64,000 bases of DNA from Ananas comosus (Eukaryota; Streptophyta; Magnoliopsida; Poales; Bromeliaceae): NCBI RefSeq assembly GCF_001540865.1, contig NC_033627.1, positions 4,948,034 through 5,012,033 of the forward strand, written 5' to 3'. Position numbers and translations under genes: made by a program. Shown piece after piece: positions 46,580-57,600 of the stretch. Each line of letters starts with the position of its first letter. Position 1 is the first letter of the stretch. The notes beneath the pieces were generated by a model that saw only the letters and a program-made list of their open reading frames with translations, had not been told where the DNA came from and did no database searches.

Positions 46580-47038
46580 GGGTTTTTTTTGCAAATAGCC
46601 CTCTTACAAATTTTTTTTTTAAAATTGGCCTTATCAAAAATTTATTTACAAAAATGGCCCTGGTCCCGCCACGCAAGCACCACGTCAGCGCCACGCGGGC
46701 GGGGCTGGGCCAGATGGTTAAGTTGAACACTGTGAATCATTCACCGTGTTCAATATAAAGTTCTTGTATTGGACACGGTGAATGATGTGTCCAATACAAA
46801 ATAGCTAAGATCGAAATATTTGTATTGGACACGGTGAACCATTCACCGTGTCCAATACAAAAATTTTGTATTGAACACGGTGCACCGTGTTCAACTTAAA
46901 CACCTGGGCCCGCCCTGCCCGCGTGGCGCTGACGTGGCGCTGACATGGCAGGGGCAGGGCTATTTTTGCAAATAATTTTTGAACGGGACTATTTTTACAA
47001 ATAAAATTTGTCAGGAGGCTATTTGCAAAAAAAAGTCC
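46580..47038. mobile_element. Long-TIR MITE containing a hairpin array
   Basis: The ends TTTTTTTTGCAAATAGCC and GGCTATTTGCAAAAAAAA are inverted, and the inner arms keep matching through a CCACGTCAGCGCCACGCGGG-like block. The centre (about 46722-46895) is a series of inverted repeats of GTATTGGACACGGTGAA, including a perfect 20-bp stem with a 3-nt loop at 46819-46861. Confidence 0.75.
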
Positions 47039-47480
47039 GAATATATATATATATATATATGGTAAATCACCTTAGTCATATTTGATTTAACTTTTTTTTT
47101 AAAAAAAAAGCAATGGTCATTTATTAAGTACTAGATGCGGTCCATGTAGTGATGGATAAACAGGGCGCAAGTAACAGTTTCTCGACGAGGAAAGGAAGAG
47201 GGAAAGAAACATGAAAATTTAATATATAATAATTAATAATTAATAATTAATAAATACAATAATAAAAATAAAAATAATAATAAGACATTAAATGAAAGGA
47301 CAGTGCGGAGAATCCTCCGGCCCCTAACTCGGTGCGGTCCACAGTATGGTTTTGAAATGTTTCTTTTTGGGGCATCTTTTTGTACACGCCAATTTAAGTA
47401 CATCTCAATAATCGTATATTTATTTGTACCGGTAAAACCGTGAGTTGTAATGCACAACTATATATATTCTCATTTTTTAA
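47039..47480. other. Intergenic DNA, no gene seen
   Basis: A (TA)n run at 47041-47060 and an (AATTAATAATT)-type run at about 47220-47280. Nothing coding. Confidence 0.5.
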
Positions 47481-50400
47481 ACAGAAACTTTCCTGTGTCC
47501 CCCTCTAAAAGCACGTATTTATATGAATACCCCTATAAAAATTTAAAGGAATAATTGTTTATATACTACTTGTACGTTTGAAAATATCCGATTTACTCTT
47601 ACTTTTTTTTTCTTTCTAAAATACCCCTCATATATTCCACCATTATTGCAAAATATTTCCGCAGTTATCTCCTCTTAAGTTAACTTGGATTAAACATGAG
47701 TTAAATATCTACCACAAGTAAAATAAATTAAAATATCAGTTTTGCCCTTAACTTAAGGGCAAATAAGAAATATTGGTGTCGGTAGAGGGGTATATTGGAA
47801 AAGATCAAAAGTTAAAATACTTTTTGTGCCCCTGACTTTAAAGGCAAATAAGAAAGTCAGTGATGGTGGAAGGGTATATTTGAAATGGCAAAATAATAAT
47901 TTTACAGAGATAACAGAGTTAATTAACAGATTTTAACTCTAGGGGTATATTAGAAATAGGTTGAAACGTAAAAAGGGTATTTTCAATATTAGCCTTCTAA
48001 AAGAGATAAATCAGAAAGTTGGAAACTTTTCAGGGGCATATAAGCAATTGCATCTTAAATCTTCCTCTAAATATAGAAAATTTTCAGAAATACCCTTCAA
48101 AACACATTTTTATTAAAATCTACGATAACGGTAGCCAAAATATCGATTTTATCCTTTTCATAATTGTCTTTCTAAATGTTTCAACTACTACTAATAAAGG
48201 GTTTGTCACGCCCCGGAATACTCGTTTCCCCGGGCACGTCGACAAATCCGTCGTATACAAAGGAATTTCTTCTGCATACGAAGCGACAACTGTACCTGTA
48301 ATCAAACAATACTACAACCAGCAGTATAGAGCTGCTAGAAAAATAATATATATATAAAAACAGAAGTTCACTATACATACAAGCATCCTGGTGTACAAAA
48401 CACTTGCTCTGGCGAGATACAACAAAAGTATGTATATGAACTCAAAAACTACCACTACCTGTAGCTGGTATACTCTAGCTCAGTAGCAACTGGGAAGGGA
48501 TCTAACTCGCGACTCCCTTTCCACGGTCCGAATCAGCAGCAGCCGAAGAAGAAGGCTCTACAAAAGGTTCCAACAACTGGGCGTGAGAATTACTGCAAAA
48601 AGAAGTAGTCCTCAGTGGGTACCGCTACCGACCTCAATGGCTCACCCACTAAGTCTACAGATGTAAACAAGTATAGTAAGAAAGCTGGAATAAATCTACA
48701 GCTATATACATTTATACTATCTCAGTCGAACACCAATACTCTGTAGGAAATAGTAAAGCCTGACCCAATTTCACTAGGGACTGTGAACACACCCGTCCCG
48801 CCTGTCAAAGCTACACAATCTGACACCAAACCAGATCGTTAGTGGAGAGCAAGTCCAAACAGGACTAAACGACACCAACGCAAAAGTACAAAGCCCAACT
48901 CCGGAATGGCATTCGTAGACGCTACCCAACCGAGTATGCAAGCGTATCTCTGTCGAGCTCAATCAGGCTCTCACAGGCTATAGTCAAGTAAATAGGGTTT
49001 AACAACTGAACTCACGTGCCCTCGGCACAATCTGATGTAAGAACAGCAATCTGGGTCCACCGTCAACCTCAATGGCACCCGATAATCCGGAACAGCCTAA
49101 ACACTGCTGTAAAAATACACTTGACACCTCAGCATAAGCGTAAAAATATTCTGCACTATTCTAGGTATCCACCGCCCACAAATTGCGGCGATACAGACAA
49201 ATTACGACTCCTAGAGCTAAATCCGATAGTTTGTTCAACTCGCGATGTAGAAACGTCAATTTTCTCCTAAGTCAAATCTAAGTCCAATATGCATGATTTA
49301 GCTAATTTTTCTGAGCTCCAATTTCAATTCATAGGCATGAAATTCCAAGAATTGAGCTAAATAAAGTACTAAACAAAGCTACAAATACATGCAGTTGACA
49401 TATATAGCATTAGAAGGAAACCCGTAGAATTCGGTAAGCATCACTTTAACCCACCTCGAAAGCTACTCCAAATCCGGCGCGAAGTCGAAACAGCGGAATC
49501 ACACGCTCGCCCGACCTCCTAACACAGCAACTACAACGCTCGTGTACACGAACGACTCCCCGGCGCAACGTCGGCATTGATCCGAACTCCACCCGAAGCC
49601 TCCCTCAATCGTACGGATCCACCCTAGATAGAGAGAGGAGCAACAGCCGAAATGCTCCCTCTCTGCCTCTCTAACATTATATGGAAAGAAGGGATAAGGG
49701 TGAAGTCCATGAGGTAAGAAATTACCAAAACACCCCTTACCTATCCTGGTGTACCGGTACAACATCGATGTTGTACCGGTACACGCAGCAGAGATGGCAA
49801 ACCCGAGAGCAGTTGTGCAGGAAAATTATATAAAGGTACCGGTACACTCTTTTGTACCGGTACAAAATGCAGAAAATCTGCAATTTGCAGATTCCAATGC
49901 TAACTTCCTGCTCTCGTGTTGCACTGAGTCCGATTTGCGTCTATTTCGCATCAACAGGACTCGGACTTGTCCCGACACTTTCTAGAGCTGTCGACAAGCC
50001 TGAAATGCTGAATTCCAGGGGTACTATAGGGTTAATTTCATTCGTATCCCTCTAAATGTTCAAAATATCATAAATATTCATGTAAATTTTATTATATCAC
50101 AAATATTCTTACAAATACTTACTATCTTATAAATATGTCTTCACCGTTAACTTCTGTCTCTCTACAAAACATCTATTTTAGATAGGTTATCATGAAATAG
50201 TGAAAATGTCCATTTTAGCCTAAATTTTTTATAATTTTTTGAAAGAGCACTTTAATGTGATGAAATGTATAATAAATAAGCTTTCAAAACTGTCTCTAAC
50301 TAGTAATTAGTTTAGATAAAGATACAAGTATTCAATTTAAATACTATTTCAATATTAATTATTTAGTAAATTTGCACTTCGCCAACATTAATTATAAAAT

Positions 50401-50930
50401 TTATCAAATAATCTGAAATTTTTTTAAAAAAATTGTAAACAATGTTAAATTGTTTTACTGTAATTTCAAATCTAGTAAGTAATTTTATGATTTATAATTA
50501 ATGATAAAACTTTGTAATTTTTTAGTTTTTTATTATTTTCTCTCTCCCTTTTAAAAAAATTTAGAAATATTTAATAATATTGAATAAGATAGAAGTATTA
50601 TTCTTTTAGAATATATAATTCTTACAGAAATCAATGTGAAAATATAACTAAATAACTTTTAAATTTGTAAAACTTTTAAATTGATGGGGTATTTACAAAA
50701 GTTAAAATTATTACTAATAATTGGAACATTTAAAAGGGCAATTATAAAAAGGATAAAATCGGTATTTTGGTTGTTATTACTGTAGATTTTAACAAAAATG
50801 TGTTTTGAAGAGTATTTTTGAAAGTTTTCTATATTTAGAGGGGCATTTATGATATTTCAACTTTTATAGGGCATCTATGTAAATACGTACTTTTAGAGGG
50901 GCATGCATGAAATTATCTCTTTTTTAAAAG
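47481..50930. mobile_element. Long inverted-repeat MITE split by an LTR
   Basis: The left arm has CCCCTCTAAAAGCACGTATT (47500) and, after a nested insertion at about 47580-48040, CTCTAAATATAGAAAA through TTTTATCCTTTT. The right arm (50690-50930) is the inverse of both parts. At least one more AT-rich MITE half lies at 50031-50230 (GTTAATTTCATTCGTATCCC). The solo LTR 48204-50028 is inserted inside. No coding sequence. Confidence 0.6.
48204..50028 (+). mobile_element. Solo long LTR (1825 bp)
   Basis: Starts TGTCACGCCCCGGAATACTC and ends GGGGTACTATA (CA mutated to TA), with perfect GGGTT duplications at 48199-48203 and 50029-50033. Shares conserved blocks with 21836-24227, including the stem-loop before CCTCAGTGGG at about 48596-48619. 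Four GTACCGGTAC units lie in the 3' part; the first two form a perfect 36-bp palindrome at 49749-49784. No internal region follows, so it is a solo LTR. Confidence 0.88.
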
Positions 50931-50936
50931 GCTAAA

Positions 50937-51513
50937 TTACAGAAATTTTTTTTGTCAATACCTGTTTTTTCATTTTCCCCTATGTCGCTTAAAAACCTAC
51001 ACTTTGCTCTTTTAAAAAATAAAAAATATTCACAGAAAATACGGTGTGACAAAATGATCAAATTTTCTTAATCTTTTTCGTCTCCTTTCCAATCCTATTC
51101 ACCCCACCCTCTCGTTCGCGCCTTTTTTGACACCGGCTCCAACTCTGTTTCCTCCGCCTGCTCCCTTACTTCTCCAGTACTCTCGTGGCCCCTCTATTTC
51201 GACGACTATATGGAGAAGATCGTGGTGGGTATGGGCGGAGAGGTGGGCGAGGGCGAAGCAGTGGAGGAGGGCTAGGGCGAGGATAAAGCAGCGGAGGAGA
51301 GCGAGGGCGTGTTTCTGGGGCAAGGGCAAGGCAGCAGAGTAGGGCGAGGCAGCGCGGCCGAAGATATAAACGAAACCTTAATAGAATACTGACGACGAGG
51401 GCCGAAATAAATATTTTTTATTTTTTAAAGGGGCCAAAGTATATGTTTTTTAATGATATTGGGGAAAGTGAATAAGTGGGTATTGACAGGGGGTTTTCTA
51501 TAATTTAGCCTTT
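50937..51513. mobile_element. Long-TIR MITE with GC-rich core (Pack-MULE-like)
   Basis: TIRs of about 100 bp: left AAAGGCTAAATTACAGAAA, right the inverse AAAGGCTAAATTATAGAAA, continuing through GTCAATACC and TTTTCCCC. Between them (about 51100-51360) is a GC-rich segment unlike its surroundings, with Arg/Ala-rich frames on both strands but no recognised domain. It may be captured host DNA. Confidence 0.65.
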
Positions 51514-53887
51514 GTAAAAATATATAAATATGTATACGCAATAGTAAAATATATATATTTTATGAGTAGGAACACAGAGATCTCTGTACTCCTAAGCCGT
51601 TTTCGATGATGTAAATTTTGAATCAACGATCGGCTCCATTAAACTCGATCTAAAATATTTGAACTATCTGGAAAGAATAAATTTTGCGGTTTTTCGATAT
51701 CATTTACCTGGCGATCAAAAGAACTCAAAATCAATGATTGAAAATAAAAATTTCACAAAAAGTTATGATGTAGCACTAAATTTTTTTACCAGAGATATTG
51801 ATCTTAGAGGCAATTTCATCACTACCCCTCTCAAATATATAAATATTGCAAATGCCCCTGCAAAGTTGAAAATATCATATATACCTTTTTTAAATGCAAA
51901 AAATTTTCACAAGTATCCTTCCTGCCAACGGCCATTACTGTCACCATGGTTAAAGTTTGGTTAAATAAGGGTTTAGTTACAAAATGACTAATTTAGCCCT
52001 AAAAAGGTTAGGTATTATTTTGACAACAAATAATTAAGGGGCAATTTCGTAAGTACCCTTCTAAATTTTAAAAATAACATCTCTGGCACAAATTATTAGT
52101 GAGTAAAAACTAAAGAAACCCCTCACCTATAGATCATTTTGAACTAGACCCCTTTAAATTTTATTTTTTAACATTAAGAGCCCTTGAACTATCAGTTTTT
52201 CTTTTTTTGGACTTTACTTAGTTAAAAAAATTTCAATTGAGATCCTTGACATGAATTTGATAACATTTTTAATTTTATCCGGAAAAAACACTCAATTGCT
52301 AAAATTTAAAAAAAAAACACTTAGGTTGAGAGGGTATATACATATATAGAGAGATTTGCTACAATACTATTAGTAGTACAGCTCAGTTTACTACGACTTG
52401 TTTTTAGTGACAGAGCTTCCAAATTGAAAATCGGCACCATTAAACACAATCTAAACTATTTAAACTATCTGAAAATCAAATTTCATGTTTTTTCGAGTTA
52501 GGATAATGTCGAAGTGGACTATAGGTGGGAGGGTTTTCATAAAATTTTACTTTATTGTTAACAATAAATTTCCAATTAAAAAATTTATGTCTCCATTATG
52601 AAACTTGATATACCACTAAAGGGAAGCATGTTTAAATTCGTATATAGATTTCTTTAGTCTGCAAACAAGATGATTGTTTTCATCTCTGCTAAAATCTTCG
52701 GACTGTTGCATATACACTATCTCCTCTATATCTCCATTTAGAAATGTCGTTTTTGCCACATCCAACAATATTCACTTTAGTACCCTTTAGTTTTAACTTT
52801 GTCACTGATTTAACGAAAAAAATAGTAAAATGGATAATAAAAGAAGAAAAAAAAATTACAGGGCACTAAATTGATACATTTTAAATTACATAATATTAAA
52901 GTGAAAAAGTACGAAACTAATTTGAAGTTTTTTCTAATTTTTTTAAGTAAAGTAATGGTCCCAGCAATGAGAAAGTAGTGTCCCACACTGCCACTAATAT
53001 AATAAAGACCATTTTGGTCAATGATTCTTCAATCTCCATGCAGTTGTAGTGCAGTGCACATACAATTGTTGACCAATAATTAGCACGAGAACGTGTAAAA
53101 TGGGATGGTCCAAAAGAGTAGAGACCCCAACTGCTATTGAGATCATTTGCATTGCCCATTGACCAGTAGTTTGAGCACTACCTTTGTAACTTTTGGAGAA
53201 ATTATTACCTTGTGTATAAGTGCATTTCTTATACTGCATTTATGATAATCTTTAGTAGAGACTTTAAATTCAGAATCTAAATTATTAAATATATTCTTTA
53301 AATTTCTCTACTATTTATCGTTTGGTCTAATTTATGCCTAAATAATAGGTCTAAAATATATGCAAGTTTTTATGCATTAGCGCTTTAGATATTTGCATAT
53401 TACATCAATTGAATTAAATTTTAATTTTAAAATATTAATAATCAAATATTAAGCGTGATATATCAAGTGCACATTTTTGTGGCATGCCAACAATAATTTT
53501 CTCTTTTTTATGAGCATAATGTGAAAGTTTAATTTTAAGTCACAAAAGGTGTTGGTAGCCATGATTTTAATAGAATGAGCATGTACACTTATGAATTAAT
53601 TTATCTTATTGTCGAAAAAGAGTTGTAAATATCTAATCATAATCCTTGTCACCAAATACTATATTAGTCATGGTAAACAAAAAGGAGTTGAGCTCATGTG
53701 CTTTAGCATTTATACTTGTAACTTTTTAGCCTTCGCATCATCTCAAAATTCGTATAGCAATATTAATGATGTGTCCTATTAAGTTTATTTTATTAACGTT
53801 GTACAAATCTTGAGACGATTCAATGGCTAAGAATTACAAGCACACGTGCTTTTAAAAGCACAGAAGCTCAACTCAATAAAAAATATA
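51514..53887. other. Repeat debris, no gene seen
   Basis: Segments at about 51565-51720 and 52385-52510 are diverged direct copies (CGGCTCCATTAAACTCGATC versus CGGCACCATTAAACACAATC). About 52760-52935 resembles part of the 3627-3980 MITE family. No coding sequence. Confidence 0.5.
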
Positions 53888-53901
53888 TATGCTAAATAAA
53901 T

Positions 53902-54054
53902 ATATTTTTTTTAGAGATAGGTAACACGCTATCCGCTTCGTTTATTTCATTTAGAAATAAACTTAGTTAGAAATGTGAATCAATTAAGATTCGAACTTGG
54001 GACCTCGGGTACCGATCATCAAGTCCATTGACACTTGCGCTAGGAACAGTTGGT
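53902..54054 (-). mobile_element. Au-like SINE (tRNA-derived), complete
   Basis: The minus strand reads 5' ACCAACTGTTCC..., box A TAGCGCAAGTG (54042-54032), box B GTTCGAATC (53996-53988), and ends near CTATCTCTAAAAAAAATATA. Perfect 14-bp duplications TATGCTAAATAAAT flank it at 53888-53901 and 54055-54068. The GCGCAAGTG...GTTCGAATC head is typical of Au-type plant SINEs. The perfect duplication suggests a fairly recent insertion. Confidence 0.88.
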
Positions 54055-54068
54055 TATGCTAAATAAAT

Positions 54069-54516
54069 GTTGATGCAACCACACAAGCCCACAATGTAAA
54101 AACTGCAAAGTTACCTTCTACATTTGGTAGGTTACCTCCCCTCAACAGCTTGACTTCTTGTCTAGAACAAGTAAAATCTCCAAAAATAAATGAATTTGCT
54201 CCTCCTCCCATTTTGTTTTTTCAATAATGCAAAAAAAAATCTCTGTTTGGGAATCTAGCTTGCTCTTGGGCCCAAACCCTTTTGTAATTAGTGCACTGGA
54301 CCACAAAACCAGGGGACACACACAACTATACAAGCAATCGCTTTCACCAGGTGCGTCTGTACAGTTGTGCACTGTCTATTTATTTATCAAGTCGGTCATC
54401 TCGTATTTTGATTTGCATTATCTGTTGAGTTGATATCTTTTTTTCTTTCGAAAACAACAAATGGTTGGGTCAAAATTTGTGATGAAAAAGGTTTTGTTCA
54501 ATATAATTTTTTACGA
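54069..54516. other. Intergenic DNA, no gene seen
   Basis: Short overlapping frames on both strands only, with no domain. Confidence 0.5.
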
Positions 54517-57134
54517 GTTAATTTCATACATGTCCCTGTAAATATAGTGAATGATAAATATATTCCTATAAAGTTCAACTTTCAAAATGTTGTTCCTACA
54601 AAAAAGTCTTAATATTTTTAAATATGTCCTCCTGATTTGTTACCGTTAGAGAACCGTTTATATTTTTAATTTTGTTGTGAGATTCCTGGTGTACAGCAGT
54701 AAAGGCTTGTCGACAGCTCTAGAGAGTGTCAGGACAAGTCTGAGTCGCGTTGGCGCGAAATAGACGCAAAACGGACTCTGTGCGACGCGAGAGCAGCATT
54801 TAGCAAGAAAATCTATAAATAGCTGTTTTCTGCTTGCTGTACCGGTACAGCCATCATGGTGTACCGGTACACTGCTCAGGGCTTCGCGCTGCTTGCTCTC
54901 GGGTTGGCCTCTGTACCGATACACGGGCCCGTGTATCGGTACGCCAGGGTAGGTAGGATGACTTTTTGGTCTCTTTCTACCTCGTTTGTGTCACCCTTCC
55001 CTCTCTCTATTTAGGCTTGTGTAGAGCTGAGAGAGAGAGTTTTCACTGTCCTTCTTCTCCCCTCTCTCTAGCTTGGACCGTGGGCAAGGAGGAGCTCGGG
55101 TGGAGTTCGAGTATCGTCGACGTCGCGCCCCGGTGCCATTTAAGTGTGTTTTCATCGTCGTGGTGCTGCGAGGAGGCTGGGTGAGCGTGGTTTTTCGCCG
55201 TCCTCGACGTTGCGCCGATTCTAGAGGGGTTTTCGAGGTGAGTGATCCATCGAAATCACTTCAATTACTTCAAGCTCCTTCAATTTCGAGCTAGGATGCT
55301 ATTTTGCAGAATTTCCGCGTCGACCGTCGGCATTTCGACTTGTACGCGACGTAGGAGTGTCGGATTGCAACGAGACTTGGTTCGTTGGATTCAGGACTTC
55401 GAGAGGAATCCACAAAGCCCAAGATTGCCAATTTTGGTGAAGGTTAGCTTGGTCGAAACCCTATTCCTCTCTGCTGCTGTTGTTTTGGGCAAAATTGGTG
55501 TTTATTGTGCGTTTCTATGTTTAGATCCTTGGAGCGCTATTATTGCTGGTTCGGTGAGTTGTAGTCGAGCTTGGCAGGGACTTCGGTGACCCTCTTCGCT
55601 ACCGGGGATTAGCCTTTGAGGTGGGTTACATCGGTTTATTCCTAAGCACAGTATTAGTTGACATGTATGATTTTCAGTTTTGTAAATTATATTGTAGTTC
55701 ATTTTTGTTGATTGTATCATGGATGAAATCAGCATGGAAGACATGATTAGTAAACCATAAATATACATGTTGGACTTGAAAATTTATTTAGGAGAAAATC
55801 AGCGATTTGGACCTATCATCTGTTTACACTACCTGATTTAGCTCTAAGAGCCGTTGTAATTTTGTATCGTCGCAGTATCGAGGCGGCGGATACCCCAGGT
55901 AGTTTAGCTTTCAGTTACGCTCGTGCTGGGATGCCGAGTGTATTTTTACAGTAGCGTTCAGGCTGTTCCGGACTATTGGGTGCCGTCAGGGTTGACGGTG
56001 GACCCATATCGCCTTTTTGGCGTTGGATTATGCCGAGGGCACATGACTGTAGGTTGTTAGACCAGTTAATGTCGGTTACTTGGACTTTGGCTTGAGAGAG
56101 TCTGATTAAGCTCGACAGAGATACGCTCCATACTTGGTTGGGTAGCTCCCACGAGTGCCACTCCGGAGACGGGCGTTGTGCTTTCGCGTTGGTGTCATGC
56201 ATGCCGGTTAGACTTGCTCTCCACGGACTAGATAGTGTGGAGGTAGCTGGATAGTCTCAACTGGGCGGGACAAGTGTGTTCACAGTCCCTGGGATGGGTA
56301 TGTTTACAGTCCCTAAAGAGATTGGGTCAGGATTGACATTATTACAGTAGATCAGCATAGAGCACAATAGTGTAATAAATGGTAGCTGTAGATTTTTATT
56401 CCAGCATTTATTACTGCCTTTGCTCCTTTCTGTAGACTTAGTGGGTGGACCGATGATGTTAAGGGCGGCACCCACTGAGGACTACTTATTTTTACAGTAG
56501 TTCTCACGCCCTGTTGTTACCCCGTTTTTGCAGAGCCACCGTCTTCGGCTGCTGCTGTTGCTTATCAGGATCGAGGCAAGGGCGTCGCGAGTTAGAGCCC
56601 TACCCGACGAGCCGAGCTAGAGGTGCCCCCACTGCAGGTAGTTGTTTTTGGTTGGAGTTCATGTATATACAGACGTTTTTCTCGCCAGTGCGAGTAGTTT
56701 TGTATCTTGAATTTGGCGTATTTTTATGGAACTCGGTTTGTTTTATTACTGATTCTTCTAGCAGCTCTATACTACTATTTGTAGTATTGTATGATTTACA
56801 GGTATAGCTATCGCTTCGTATACAGGAAAAATTTCTTTATATACGGTGGATTTGTCGGCGTGCCCGGGGAACGTGTATTCCGGGGCGTGACATTTGTCAT
56901 TACAAATATATCCCTCCAAAAGTCATACTAGTATAATATAAAGGAATAAAAATATTAAAAACTAACTAGGGTTAAGTATTTAACTTATGGTTAGCTAACT
57001 TTTTCTAATGGATTCTAACGACATGGACAAATTTGAAAATATCAGAATTTTTACAGAGACAACATATGGAAGTTCAACTTTGTAGGGATATATTTGCTTT
57101 TCACTACGTTTGCAAAGATATGTATGAAATTAAC
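54517..57134. mobile_element. Long-TIR MITE split by a solo LTR
   Basis: Left GTTAATTTCATACATGTCCC and the inverse right arm (GTTAATTTCATACATATCTT on the minus strand) extend through AAGTTGAAC-like and AATATTTTTAAAT-like blocks on both sides. The LTR at 54676-56892 sits within it. 44865-45040 is a fragment of the same family. Confidence 0.68.
54676..56892 (-). mobile_element. Solo long LTR (2217 bp), minus orientation
   Basis: On the minus strand it starts TGTCACGCCCCGGAATACAC (56892) and ends GGAATCTCACA (54676), with perfect TTTGT duplications (plus strand) at 54671-54675 and 56893-56897. Its TG...CA ends are the best preserved of the family here. The stem-loop before CCTCAGTGGG lies at about 56470-56505. 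Palindrome units are at 54839, 54861 and 54913-54942. There is no internal region, so it is a solo LTR. Confidence 0.9.
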
Positions 57135-57600
57135 CCTTTTTTTAATTATTTATAAAGTTGGATATTTGGTAGATAATAAGTGTGATAAAATATCTAGAAT
57201 TAAATATTGCATTTGGTTTTCAGATTATTTTTTCGAGATAAAATAAACTACCAAATATCCAACTTTATAAATAATTAAAAAAAGGGTTAATTTCATACAT
57301 ATCTTTGCTATTTATTCAAGAAATTTGTACGTTTGATTGATAAGGGGTGTTATCAAATATTTAGAATTTAATACTATATTCAATTTTCAAGTTATTTTTT
57401 TTATAANTTTCAGATTATTTTTTCGAGATAAAATAAACTACCTTGTAGGTGAAATACTTTTAGGCGCTATTTGGATGTGTTGTTTGGTATATTCCCTTTA
57501 TTTATTCAAGAAATTTGTACGTTTGATTGATAAGGGGTGTTATCAAATATTTAGAATTTAATACTATATTCAATTTTCAAGTTATTTTTTTTATAAGATA
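57111..57600. repeat. Perfect inverted and direct repeats around an N
   Basis: About 57111-57170 is an essentially exact inverse copy of 57250-57310. About 57310-57405, before the N at 57407, is repeated directly at 57500-57595, and CAGATTATTTTTTCGAGATA at 57222 recurs at 57411. The exactness and clustering at a gap base point to an assembly artefact. Confidence 0.65.
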
